NCBI GenBank assembly: GCA_031213475.1 | Contig: JARUPZ010000035.1 | Span: 3,152,953-3,216,952 of the forward strand | From: Nereocystis luetkeana | Taxonomy: Eukaryota > Sar > Phaeophyceae > Laminariales > Laminariaceae | DNA: 64,000 nt | Direction: 5' to 3' | Shown: positions 31,401 to 42,907 of the stretch, piece after piece | Layout of the letters: each line of letters begins with the position of its first letter | How positions within the stretch are numbered: position 1 is the stretch's first letter | Notes under the pieces: model-generated | What the model was told of the DNA's origin: nothing | The model's input: only the letters and a program-made list of their open reading frames with translations | The model's database searches: none | Made by a program: the position numbers and the translations under genes

Positions 31401-34400
31401 GCGTTGAGTCTGCCGGTCCGGCTCGTCCCTTGATTACCTGACGTTAATTGGTGTTGGCAGAGCAATCGAGTGAGTATCATTCGCGTTGCTGGCCTTCAGC
31501 CCCGACTCTTTCTTATGGGAAGAGGTACAGCAGCACCGGCAAGGGTGTATGCGTACACAAGCAGTTTCGTGAACGGAAAGGAGATACTCGTAAGCAGAAC
31601 ACGAAATAAATCGAGCAAACGGGTGATCGCAAAGAGGCGAACCCAGCCACATAGATAGATGAGCGAGCAGAAGCTAACGGAGGTACGTATCAGGAGACAG
31701 TAATATTTCATTCGCCACAGCAGTGGGTGGCGTTCCCAGGTCTCATCAGGTAACTTGGGTACCGTATCCTACCCCTCGCGGTCGTGGCACGGTTACAGGC
31801 TAGGCACACTGCTGCTATTACTACAACTAGTACTGCTGGACGAAGTACTACGAATACTACAGCAGTTGCAAATAAACCATTTACAAATAAACCACTCCTA
31901 CTGCCTTACTATTAACAGTAGGATCCGAAAACCGCGGAAGTTCCAGTTCGGTCCCCACCCGGGTAATCGAAATCAGTTCCCTACTCGTACCTCTAGTGAC
32001 TACCGCGAGGGAATCAAGAAGACCACTGACTGTATCGACGTTGGAAATGTGTGCCATGCTCCATGCTGAACAGACGACACCAAAGCCAAGGCAAATCCGT
32101 GCGAAAGATGCACGGTGACCGACCACGAGGTGCCGAGACGCAGAACGGAGGCAATCGCAGAAACATGATGCTTACTGATGACGTATATACGTAAGTAGAT
32201 AAAAACATAAACCGTTGCTACAACTAACAAAAACGGCAGCGAAGGATGATATGAAATCCCCAGAAAAAACGCCTCCACAAAAATGGAACATAGTTACTAT
32301 CAGTACAACGTATGATACTGTACGAATTGCGCTATGCGACGTATGATATTGTATCCGATGTTGACCAAGAAATTTCCACCAATAAAACAATCCGATCTGC
32401 AAAATTGACCAATCAGAACCCTGCGGGCACGAAATGTCTTTCTACTTTAGCTATTACGGGGGGCCATATCAAATAGGACCTACGGTACACACAAACACAT
32501 ATATATATCGCTATTTTTACCAACAATAAGTGGTCCTATTTACTATGGTCCCCCGTAATAATACAACTACGTACAGCGCTTGCTGTTATAGGACCCTACG
32601 GTACACACAAACACATATATATATATCGCTATTTTTACCAACAATAAGTGGTCCTATTTACTATGGTCCCCCGTAATACAACTACGTACAGCGCTTGCTG
32701 TTGTCGATGGTTAGAGACTAAGCAAGGCGCAGAGTCACACGGGAAACCCGGTTCATATTCACTTCATAAAAATCTCCAGAAGAAACTTCAAAACAAATAT
32801 GACAACATCCAAACACTGAAAAGCTAGACGCTGACGAGAGATGGCGGAGGCGAAATGAACCGGAAATAGGAAAAACTGGCGGGTACGTGACGCCACCACA
32901 CGCAGGCTCACGACACCGGCGGGTTTTGAGGTCAGATCGTACTATCTGGGAAAACGAAATCAGGGTCCAATCTTACTGTAGTTACCACCGCGAAAGACCC
33001 AAGAAGACCACCGACGGCATCTACGTATGTTGCAAATGTTCCACGCTGAACAGACGACACCAAAACCAAGGCAAATCCGTGCGAAAGGTGTGCTACTGTG
33101 ACCAACCGCAAGGCGGCGAGACGAAGAGCGGAGGCAATCGCAGAAACACGATGCCTACTGATGACGTAGGTGTGTACCTTAACAGCGAAGCTCCGAAAAC
33201 GGGAAGAAAGATCAACGAAATACACGAAGAACCAAAGGGAGTCTGATGTGCGGAATACAACACACAGATAATACGAACACTAAATACGACCAAGACGTTT
33301 TCGAGAACGCACTGGCACGTCGGAGGGAACGGACGCAAAGTGCACTGTCCAATAACCCAAAGTCGAGGCGATGAATGTCGTGCAGGCGAATGAGGAGGCC
33401 CCACGGTGCAGAGGCGTGCTGGAGTCGTAGACCCATCTACGGCTCGCCGTCGAAGCGCGGAATGGACAGAACAGAGGGCACTTTCGCATTACTGGGGCCC
33501 GAAAAATCGCTATGATACCAGGTACGCGATTGAAGTTTGACTTTGGATGATCAGCCCCAAACCGTCATTACGCCGCACATTGACGGTGCTGCATGCATGC
33601 TGCAGCGAGCAGCAGCCACCGCGTGCACAGCAGTCGCACGGAAAGCTCGATGCAAGGCAGTACCTGACAACCTTTGGACCGCGGGCACAGATTGCAGCAG
33701 AGAAACAAGCTCTGCTGGCGAGCTTTCGGGGCGGCTGCGAGAGAAAATAGTTCAGCCATGAGGCCCCTATTTTGAACTGTACAGAGGTCACGGCTAATAT
33801 AAAACTACTACTGCATGTCCACAGAACTTGAGGTTCATTCTTCCACGATAAGCAAGGAATTTGGTTTAAAAAAAACAGAGCAGAGGAATAGATGCCTACA
33901 CAAGAAACAGCAGCAAGCGACACGCACAAGAAACAGGAAACACGAAAACCGGTGACAGAAGCTGGCAGAGTGAAAAATTAGCTGGTTGGCCAGAGCCCTG
34001 TAAATCTATCGTCGGTTGATGAAGGCCGAGAAAAAGCAACAAACTCTCCTTGAAAACCTTCCGTAGTGTGGATGAGGTGAGGAACGGCACCTATAGAGAA
34101 GGGAAAGAAAAGCATGACGAAGGGTAAGAGTGAGGCGGTTCTCGCGTGCCCGGTTTCCTGGGGAGATACATGTTCGAGCTTGCCCTTGGTATTATTGGCT
34201 ACAATGAGGGCGCGTGCGTCCGCGATGAGCTCGGCCCGCTTATGGAAGCAACCGTTGTGGCACGTATTGAACATGGGCGTCTCGTACCCGGACGAGTCAG
34301 CGAGCTCCACATCGTCGGACGTTTCCTAGCGCCTATGGAAAGGGTGGACGGACGTGGTGCGTGCCGGGGCCGGTAGGCAAACTGAGCCGTCCCCGTGAAG

Positions 34401-36446
34401 GTACCTTATAATGGGGGTGCCCTTCTTGGTTTTGCCGCCCGCGGGGTCCGACAGACGGGGGGTGTCCCTCGTGATATCGCGTTTGCGAGCTAAATACGAG
34501 AGGGGACGAAAAAAGATCTCGTCGTCGGATGTGCGGACGAAAAAACCTCGTCCCCTTTCGTGTCTGGCCTGCAACCGCGATCCCACGAGGGACACCAGGT
34601 ACCTCCGTCAGCCAGGCCCCGAGAGCGGAAAAATCAAGAAGGGCAGCCCTGTAGCAAGGTACTCTCACGGGGACGGCTTGGCTCGCCCCCCCGCCCGGGA
34701 ACACACCACGTTTTCCACCCTCCCCTGCCGTAGGCGTAAGAAAACGTCCGACGATATGGAGCTCATAGACTCGTCCGGGGACGACACGCCCATACTCATT
34801 ACGTGCCACGAGTGCTGCTTCCATGAGCGGGCCGAGCTCATCGTGGACGTACGCGCCCTCAAAGTCACCCGAAAGATCAAGGGCAGCCCCGAACATGCCG
34901 TGTTTCCCAAGAAACCGGTCACGTCAGTACCGCCCCACTCATGCCCATCGTCGTTCTTTTCTTTCTCCCCCTCTATTAAGTGCCATCCCTCACCTCGTCC
35001 ACACAACGGAAGGCTCACTATAGGGTTTCGTATCAATAGCAGTCGTAGGAAGTTTCGAATTTTGACGGGAGCAAAAAAAAGAGGGCGCCCTGCAGAGAAG
35101 GCTGAAGCCCTTTTTTTACTCAATCAAACAAGTGCTTTTTTTCAGGGGCGTAACCTCCCGAAAAACAATCACCGGGTCGGGCTGCGGAAGCCTCTTGGGC
35201 ACGTGCTCCTAGCACACAATATACATATATAAACATTATTACGTTTACCCTTTTCCTAAAATTACTTGATCATAAGCACCTGCCTCACGCTCAGCGAGTC
35301 TCCCACGTTTTTTTGTCGCTTCTACGATCCTTGCTTTCTTTGCGTTCTTTGCTTTCTTTGCGTGCTTGCTTCTCGTGCCACACTTTTTTCCCCGGAACAA
35401 TAGAAAAAAAATCTCGGAAAAAGAAAAAGTCGGTTTTGTTTTTTCAGCGGTTTGGGAGGCTCTCTTTCGCTTTTTTTCACCGGCTGGTTGAAATTTCTTT
35501 TGCGCTTTCAGTTATTTTTTCCTTTGTTCTTCCTTCCGTTTCGTGTGCTTGTGTGTAGTCGGAGCACGGTGACGCGGGCGAGCCCGGCGCCGTCGCGGGT
35601 GTCGGCGGATGCTGGCGGGTAGAGGGGGGGTTGCAAGGAGTGCGGTCGCGGTTTTCGTGGCTAGGCGTCGTGTGTACCTCGAGACACAAGGGAAGCATGA
35701 AAGGGCTCTGTTTTGCATCCATCTGAAAAATTAGACTGAGTATGTTCGAGTCCATAAGAGACGTTCGGGATTGCAAGCTAGGATTCAAGCGGTGCTTATT
35801 TTTGCGACCACGCTGAACGATACAAAGAGACGAACGCCCGTCTGACCATCGACATCGTCGAGCTGGCAAACGAGGGTCACGGTGAGCACCGGGCTTCACA
35901 CGGGGCGGGCAGCGGGGATCACTGTGACAGAGAGGGAGGAAAGCTTCACACGGACTGAATCGGTGGCGAGGTGGTCAAGAGAGGGGCGGGCGGCGTACGA
36001 GGCTGAGAGATAGCTCTGCTGCTCATTTTTTTTTTTCTTCTTCTTTGACTGGTGCAAGGTGTTCCAGGGGCAGACAATTATTACATGAGAGGGGACGGGG
36101 ATTTTTTTCTGTTTCCGAATTTTTCGGTTTCGTTTTCATAGTTTTTGCAGTGCTGCTGTGCTGTGCCGCTGTGCCATGCTCTGCTTTCTCGTGCGTACAT
36201 ACCAGGTACATATCATACAGCATATCGAAAGAAGAAAGTCAGTGCCCTACCTGGGGTATGTACGTACCAGTACGTACGGCATGTGACTCTTGGCATTATC
36301 AAGTCGCCAATTTGCAACTATACAACAATCATAAAAATATATGTTCAATCATCGACCTTCTGTCCGCTTCGCGTAATTCGACATGTACTTTTTCTTCCAG
36401 AGCGAGCGTAGCGGGCGGCGTAGGCCGCCCGCGGAGCGAAGCGCCT

Positions 36447-36483
<37 letters not shown>

Positions 36484-37793
36484 AGGGGGCTACGCTAGCG
36501 GCCTGGACGGCCGCCGGTCGCAGACTTGCATGATGGGGCATTTATTGTCGAGGAGGAGGCCGAGACTTGGTGCCAAGAGATTGAGAGCGTGCGCTCCACA
36601 CTGCATGAAGGTTGGAAAAGGCGGCAGCATGCTGACGAGTACTTGCCGATTGACCGAAAAGGGGCGGAATGCTAGAAGGCGGTGCGACTAACTCCCAACT
36701 CAGGGAGTACGCAATGACCGACAGCGCAGCTCCGTAGAAAGGTGCCGTCACAGCAGCTGCTGTAGCAGCACTGCTGTAGCTGTGCATCTTTGCATCCACC
36801 TAATACAGCTCCACTGCAGTTGCCGCTGTACGATAGCGTACACACCAAAAGTACTACTGACCGTCATAAGTGCTGCTGGCTATAGGTGACATGCGATCTC
36901 TCCCATATATACCGGCCTAATTTTTTATGGATGGCAATTCTCATCTAAGCCTGGGTGGCATGTGCTATCGGGGCGTTCCATCGATGTCCCAGATACAGCC
37001 ACCCGCGCAGGCCCCCACAATGACATTGCCGGCCAGGTAGCTGACCCTCCCCATGGGTCGGAGGTCGGGGAGAACGTACCGGAAAGAACCACGCGAATGC
37101 ATACACCCTGTCGAGAGGCCATGGGCCAAAACGCTGACAGGGCAGGGATTATCGGAGATCCCTTCGTAGATCTCAACGTGAAGGCTTCGCGCGGGCGCCA
37201 CGGCGCTGAGCGGGCGGATCCTCCGACGCCGGGCGGTTCAGGCGTGGAGGGGGCACGCCCCGGCGAAGAAGCCGCGCGGAAAGACGGTCAGAGGCGGGAG
37301 AGATCCGCCGACCAAAAACGGATCGGACAGGCTGAGGATCATCATGCCCCTGGTGGGTACATTTATGCAGGTGCCAGAGGAACGTATCGTGCAGGCAAGC
37401 TGCTCTTGGCACCCCGACCGGCGAGGTGTCTGGGACCAGGGTGGCTGGTGGGCCTCCAAACAGCAGTATATACAGTATCAGCGCTGAACAACACCAAGAG
37501 GGCCCGGCTTTGCGTCGTTGAAAAACAACGCTAGGAGTGGCCGCTTCTGCTGCTGCTGCTGCTGCTGTTGCCGTGCACCTGTTTTTGCTACTGCTGCTCG
37601 CTGCTTTTGCTGCTGAGGTTGCTGCTGCTGTTGTGTTGGTTTTTTATTGGGACCCGTTTCGAGCTGGCTGAAGCCGAGTCCCCACGACGTCCACCAAACC
37701 AGCACAAACAGTAAGCAGCAGCTTAGCACCAGCGCTGAACGAGACCCAAGAGGGCCCAGCTGTACGCCGTTGCACAGGGAGGCCAGGGATGGC

Positions 37794-37831
<38 letters not shown>

Positions 37832-39025
37832 GCTTTTTGGGGGGGATTTCGAGCTGGCTGAATATCATGCAATAATTGGAATGTCTTGTGTACCTGGCCA
37901 GTTGCCGGAGCAGCAGGCAGGAGTAGTCCAGCACAGATCACGGGGGCATGATCGAGATTGTACCGCCAGATCGTATCCAGTTTCCCGTTTAGACGAACCT
38001 ACCTTTTTCACCTCCCTCTTTTGAACCTCGCCAACATGTGGAACTCCCAGGAGCGGCAGCTTTTGACCGTTTCTGGTGGAGGGGTGGAGAGGGCTGGCGA
38101 ACCGCTGGTGGCGTCCATCTGTAGCTCACTCACGGGTATTGGTGTTCGACGGGTCGACACTCAATGCCTTGCAGTGTTCATGCTAACTTATGTAGAGTGT
38201 TCATGTTAATTTCTGCAGACGCTATGGTATCTCGAGAAATCCATGACCCGATGCATGGGCAGATCGATGAGTGAGCGTGTGCTGCTGTGCTCGGGAGGTG
38301 GGGATATACAGAGTTTGCGCACGCCCTCCACCGCTGATGCTGATACTTGGGCCGGGGCCGATGATCTGAGCTACCTGGTCTAGAGTAGGCTGGTTGTCGA
38401 GGCATGCAAAACTTGTTGCAGTGCTGCTGCTGTAGCCGGACAATGGGCTAGAGAGTCGAGCGAGCAAGAGTTGTGCATTGCTCGATTTGATGCTTCACCA
38501 GATGATGTTTCAATGAAAAAAAAGTCCGTGAGACTCCAAGCCTGGAGAACGATCTGCTTGCCAGAGACGGCGGGGGGGGGGGGGGGGGGGGAAGGCATGA
38601 AGTTCGTCTACTCTCAGATAGCAGCAGCAGCACAGCAGTTTCTTGAAATGCATCGGTACAACTCACAGGTTCGTATATACGAGCTGGATGGAGAAACATG
38701 CATGCAGCACGTGAGCATGTGAGCACCCGAACGTCACCAAAAAGGTTGGACCCTTTTTACTTCGTACCTTGAGTGGAGGCTTGACCACTGGCCCATTGCT
38801 GCCCACTCCTGCAGCACCACCAGCTGTAGACAAAGCCAGGGCGCCGGGTCGTGGCCGACGTCGTTCCGTAGCTGCGGAGCAAGGGCAGGTGTCCTGACCA
38901 AAGCAACGCGGCGCAATCAACATCAACGTCGTTGCCGTCGACGATGGAGGCACGAAAGCAAACACATTCGGTACGAACAGAGCTATGCGGACAAGTGCCA
39001 ACAGCACAGCTGCTCCTGACCCCAT
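28500..39025 (-). CDS. D27: D27-like (DUF4033) carotenoid isomerase-family protein, plastid-targeted
   Basis: Exons on the minus strand: 39025-38768, 31437-31226, 30602-30446, 29650-29414, 28646-28500 (TAG). Phases are 0,2,0,0, giving 336 residues. Exon 1 begins with a hydrophobic signal peptide ending N-V-F-A-F-V-P-P, the ASAFAP-type bipartite plastid signal of ochrophytes, followed by a Ser/Thr/Ala/Arg-rich transit region. D27 blocks follow: VYDDTRLLDRILLGFFRAKL, GYDGLMEMIRVLNEKFPSK, RRILKSLFPSWLPARFAVMF, SQWLMGPSQLNDIE, VPTEEFFAKDMGLALEMTP, NYEDFSCQ and a terminal DEVFRVACFEQCPSR. Plant D27 isomerises all-trans to 9-cis beta-carotene in plastids for strigolactone synthesis; algal D27-like members are mostly uncharacterised. 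The central Cys cluster is altered: only some of the usual cysteines are visible (V-N-C-V-R-G-F-A-C). The link between exon 1 and exon 2 across about 7.3 kb rests on matching phase 0, orientation and plastid logic, and is the least certain part. Confidence 0.85.
32451..32560 (+). mobile_element. MITE-1 copy (opposite orientation core)
   Basis: CTATTACGGGGGGCCATATC on the left and TACTATGGTCCCCCGTAATA on the right. The core is inverted relative to the copies at 6.7-10.7 kb. Confidence 0.85.
32587..32678 (+). mobile_element. MITE-1 copy, left end lost, in a local tandem duplication
   Basis: A second copy lacks the left terminus and starts at TATAGGACCCTACGGTACAC. Both copies are followed by ACAACTACGTACAGCGCTTG, so element plus flank (about 112 bp) was duplicated in tandem after insertion. 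Confidence 0.85.
34045..35035. mobile_element. Foldback element with about 480-bp inverted arms
   Basis: Left arm about 34045-34530 and right arm about 34545-35035 are imperfect reverse complements. GAGCTCCACATCGTCGGACG on the left matches the complement of CGTCCGACGATATGGAGCTC on the right, and both ends carry GTGTGGATGAGGTGAGG-like text. A plus-strand ORF (34411-35232) crosses the centre, and minus ORFs run the other way because each arm encodes the same peptide family (M-E-L-x-D-S-S-G). No transposase is recognised. Confidence 0.75.
35490..36450 (-). repeat. Repeat D (about 1 kb), inverted copy in D27 intron 1
   Basis: Reverse-orientation relative of the tandem pair at 40353-42621. Its right end carries GAGCGTAGCGGGCGGCGTAG followed by GCCCGCGGAGCGAAGCGCC, a partial palindrome, and abuts a (TA)n run. 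It shares the C-rich CCCGCCAGCACCC block and the CACGGTGAGCACCGGGCTTC block. Confidence 0.8.
36453..36482 (+). repeat. (TA)n microsatellite
   Basis: About 14 TA units directly at the end of the repeat D copy. Confidence 0.9.
37480..37865 (+). repeat. Tandem duplication with CTG runs
   Basis: Two units starting near 37481 and 37731 share AGCGCTGAAC, CAAGAGGGCCCNGCT, a (CTG)n run and TTTCGAGCTGGCTGAA. The first unit is longer. Confidence 0.8.
38768..39025 (-). CDS. First exon of the D27-like gene: bipartite plastid-targeting leader
   Basis: This 86-codon open exon starts at an ATG and ends at a consensus donor (AAG|GTACGA). Residues 1-23 form a hydrophobic signal sequence. The F-A-F-V-P-P motif places a Phe at the expected signal-peptide cleavage site, as seen in stroma-targeted proteins of heterokont, haptophyte and cryptophyte algae. 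The remaining residues are rich in Ala, Thr, Ser and Arg, typical of a transit peptide. The phase fits exon 31437-31226. It could instead be the leader of another plastid gene whose later exons I did not recognise. Confidence 0.7.
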
Positions 39026-40352
39026 ATCAATGACGGCACGGAGGTGGAGCCTCCAGCAGGGTTACCACAGGTAGTACAAGTAGCAGACCAAGTGATATAT
39101 CTCCACGCAGCCACAACAAGAATGAGTGCAGGGGGTATTACGCACTATATCCCGGGTTTGCACTTGAGAGGGATGTCTGCAACTGTTTTGCTCCTCGTTC
39201 TCGGTACTAGTACAGCAGTTCACCACACCCTGGCAGTCGGTCGCTGTATGACGGCGCGGTTTACCACGCCGGCGATACCTCCCGACTTCTGTGCCAACGT
39301 GAACAGCTGGCCGTTGTTCTGATATTCGCAGGCCTCGGGAAAGAGTGCCCTTCTTGGGGGGTGGAGTCTCCTGAGTGGTGCCTGCCCTCAGCACACTTGA
39401 AACGAGAGAGCCTCGTTCTCGAATTGGAATTGGAGCACAACAACTGGGCCGCCTAGCGGGCGGCCTGGGGCGAGAGGGCGCTTGACGAGGTGCGAAATGA
39501 AGATTTTTGAGAAGCATGCGTTCAACCCACTCGGGGGTGAATCACAGCAGACGATTGCTATTATCATAGCAGCAGCGCCTTTCTATCAGTTCCAGCCAGC
39601 TTCGAAACATAACCAGCTTGAAAAACATCCCGAGCGCATCCGATCCGATTATTAATAGCATCATATGGGAAGTTCACGTATTGAGGTTCCCTAACGAAAT
39701 GTACCGCCGTGAAAACGTAGCACTGAGCAGCATCATCACAGCAGCCGTAGAAATAGACGCGTGCTCGACGAAGCGACACAGTACAGAGTAGCAATGCCAC
39801 GTGAACTGGTATGGCGGCGGAGGCAGGGCCCTGATCGATGGATCGACGAACCCTGGTTTGCCGAAGGGGGGGGAGGGGGGCTTGCATGGCGTTTCGGGGG
39901 TGGATGGGAAACGCAAAAGCGGTACCAGGTACGTACCTACGACGAGTACTACTACTCGTAGTACAGAAAAACCACTGGTACCCCAGGTAACATTTTTCGT
40001 ATCAGGCGACTGGTCATGATGCACGAGATCATGAGACCGATAAACACGTAAATACTCGCATAGCAGTTGCGGTACGGGGTACGAGTACGGTAGACATCCT
40101 CCGGTTATATTCTGCACATATGCGGCAGCAGTGATTGGGGACCAGAATTATGGACTACCTGGTATTTATTAAAACGGTATCCTGGTCATGTGGTGCTCGC
40201 TTACAGGTGCTGGTACGAGTGCAAGCAGTGCCACACAGGCACTTCGTTTTTGGTTACTGAATACCTGGTACCAGGTACTGGTAGCTCTTTGTACGTACCT
40301 GGTCCCTGTCACCTCGTACCAGTCTGTCGCGATTTGAATTCAATATTAATAT

Positions 40353-41493
40353 ACAAGGCGCTTCGCTCCGCGGGCGGCCTACGCCGCCCGCTACGCTCGC
40401 TCAGGAAGGAAAAAAGCACATCAAATTGTGCGAAGCGTACAGAGGTCCACGATTGCATTTAGGTTTTTTCAAGGGTCGTAATTGCAAACCGGCGACTTGA
40501 TAATGCCAAGAGTCCCACCGCCATGCTTCAGGAAAAAACAGCTCCGACGTCAGCTCGGACGCCACATCATACGATTGGCGTCGCGGATGTCGTAGGTATG
40601 TACATACCCCAGGTAGGGTACTACTTCTGTACTTGTTTTCTTATTTTTATATGCTCTATGTCTGTCCTCGTATGTACGAAGAAAGCGAAAGCACAGCACA
40701 GCACAGCAGAAAAAACAATGAAAATGAAACCGAAAATTCGGAAACAAAAAACATCCCCATCCCCTCTCGTGCAATACTTTTCTGCCTGATTGGAACACCT
40801 TACACCCGGTCGAAAAGAAGAAAAGAAAATCGCACAGAAGAGCTTCTCTCTCAGCCTCGTACGCCGCCCGCCCCTCTCGCGACCACCTCACCACCGATTC
40901 GGTCCGGGTAAAGCTTTTATCACTCTCTGCCACAATCAGCCCCGTCGCCCGCCTCGCGTGAAGCCCGGTGCTCACCGTGGCCTCCGTTCGCCAGCTCGAT
41001 AACGTTGGTGTTCAAACTGCACACCTCCTTCTTTCAACTTCAGCGTGGTCGCAAAAACAAGCACCGCTTGAACATTAACTTGCCATCCCGAATGACCTTC
41101 ATAACTCGTACATACTCTATCAAAAATCATACACGGAAGCCAGACAAAGCCCGTTCATGCATCCCTCGTGTCTCGAGGCACATGCGACGCCTAGGCACGA
41201 AAGCGGCGACCGCGCTCCTTGCAACCCCCCCTCTACCCGCCAGCACCCGCTGACACCCGCGACGGTGCCGGGTCCTCCCGCGGTGCCGTACTTGGAGTAC
41301 ACGCACGCACACGAAACGAAAGAAGAAAAAAGGAAGAAAGGACCGAGAGTGCCAAGAGAAATGGAGAAAACAAAGAACTGCTGGAAAGGTCCGGCAAGTA
41401 ATGAAAAAAGGCGGTTTGGAAGTGGGAGCTCTGAGAGGCCAGGGATGCACCAACCGAGCACGCTCAGGGGTTGTGATCTAAGTATGCAGTTCT
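40353..41493 (+). repeat. Repeat D, direct copy 1 (1141 bp)
   Basis: Begins ACAAGGCGCTTCGCTCCGCG, GGCGGCCTACGCCGCCCGCT (near-palindrome). It includes CGCCCGCCCCTCTCGCGACC and GTGAAGCCCGGTGCTCACCG, and ends GGTTGTGATCTAAGTATG. The next copy starts immediately. No intact protein recognised. Confidence 0.85.
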
Positions 41494-42621
41494 ACAAGGC
41501 GCTTCGCTCCGCGGGTGGCCTACGCCGCCCGCTACGCTCGCTCAGGAAGGAAAAAAGTACATCAAATTATGCGAAGCGAACAGGGGTCCACGATTGAGTT
41601 TAGTTTTTTCAAGGATCGTAATTGCAAACCGGCGACTTGATAATGCCAAGTGTCCTGCCGCCATGCTTCAGGAAAAAACAGCTCCGACGTCAGCTTGGAT
41701 GCCATATATACGCTTCGCGTCGCGAATGTCGTACGTACGTACATACAGCCCAGGTAGGGTACTACTGTCTGTACTTATTTTCTTCTTTCGATATGCTCTA
41801 TGTCTGTGTACTATATGTACGAAGAAAGCGAAAGCACAGCACGGCACAGCAGCAAAAACAATGAAAATGAAACCGAAAACTCGGAAAGGAAAAAACATCC
41901 CCGTCCCCCTCGTGTAATACTTTTCTACCTGATTGGAACACCTTACACCAGGTCGAAAAGAAGAAGAGAAAAAATCGTACAGAAGAGCTTCTCTCTCAGC
42001 CTCGTACGCCGCCCGCCCCTCTCGCGACCACCTCGCTACCGATTCGGTCCGGGTAAAGCTTTTATCTTTCTCTGCCACAATCAGCCCCGTCGCCCGCCTC
42101 GCGTGAAGCCCGGTGCTCACCGTGGCCGTCGTTCGCCAGCTCGATAACGTTGGTGTTCAAACTGCACGCCTCCCTCTTTCAACTTCAGCGTGGTCGCAGA
42201 AATAAGCACCGCTTAAATATTATCTTGCCCTCCCGAACGACCTTCAAAACTCGTACATACTCTATCAACAATCACAAATCCGAACCAGACAAAGCCCGTT
42301 CATGCATCCCTCGTGTCTCGAGGTACACGCGACGCCCTAGGCACGAAAGCGGCGACTGCGCTCCTTGCAGCCCCCCCTCTACCCGCCAGCACCCGCTGAC
42401 ACCCGCGACGGTGCCGGGTCCTCCCGCGATGCCGTGCTCGGAGAACACGCACGCACACGAAACGAAAGAAGAAAAAGGGAAGAAAGGGCCGAGAAAACAA
42501 AGAACTGCTGGAAAGGTCCGGCAAGTAATGAAAGGAGGCGGTTTGGAAGTGAGAGCTCTGAGAGGCCAGGGATGCACCAACCGAGCACGCTCAGGGGTTG
42601 TGATCTAAGTATGTAGTTCTA
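41494..42621 (+). repeat. Repeat D, direct copy 2 (about 1128 bp)
   Basis: Same order of blocks as copy 1, with scattered substitutions and small indels, and the same end GGTTGTGATCTAAGTATG. The divergence shows the duplication is not brand new. Confidence 0.85.
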
Positions 42622-42907
42622 TAATGATTCCTTATATTTTGGGACAAAGTGGTATACACGAGTCACACTTTACCGTGAGTCACCCTTCTGCACACCTGAC
42701 TACAGCAGCAGTTGTGGGAACCGCTTCGTGCGTACGTATAGGTCACGTGCTGCTTGCGTTTTGACGGTGGGGGGAGGTGGAGAGTACATTTTTTTTTTTT
42801 TTGATAGTCAGGGCGTGCCAACTCCTCGGCTGACATTTCGAGTCCTACTGAGTTGGGAGAGGGTTGCTTTGGCCGCCCCCAACCCCGTGGCACGAACTTC
42901 CATTCAG

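Larger units (their letters stand above)
31925..33180 (+). repeat. Duplicated segment pair in D27 intron 1
   Basis: About 190 bases at 32004-32195 are repeated with divergence at 32996-33175, sharing CTGAACAGACGACACCAAA, AAGGCAAATCCGTGCGAAAG and GGAGGCAATCGCAGAAACA. Both minus strands read a similar peptide, but no ORF is shared cleanly. Two MITE-1 copies lie between the copies. Confidence 0.75.
39026..42907. other. Spacer between the divergent D27-like gene and the plus-strand membrane-protein exons
   Basis: Holds the presumed D27 promoter at its left end. No gene recognised. It contains several TACCWGGTA sites (39920-40270) and the tandem repeat D pair (40353-42621). Confidence 0.55.

Noticed and set aside
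34411-35232. 273-codon plus-strand ORF
   Set aside because: It crosses the centre of an inverted repeat, so its two halves are reverse complements of each other's opposite strand. Treated as part of a foldback element.
36962-37534. 190-codon plus-strand ORF and overlapping minus ORFs in D27 intron 1
   Set aside because: Open in several frames on both strands in GC-rich sequence, no conserved motif, no splice context.
40353-42621. Possible retroelement in the tandem repeat D pair
   Set aside because: No reverse transcriptase, integrase, protease or primer-binding features, and no flanking direct long repeats other than the unit itself.
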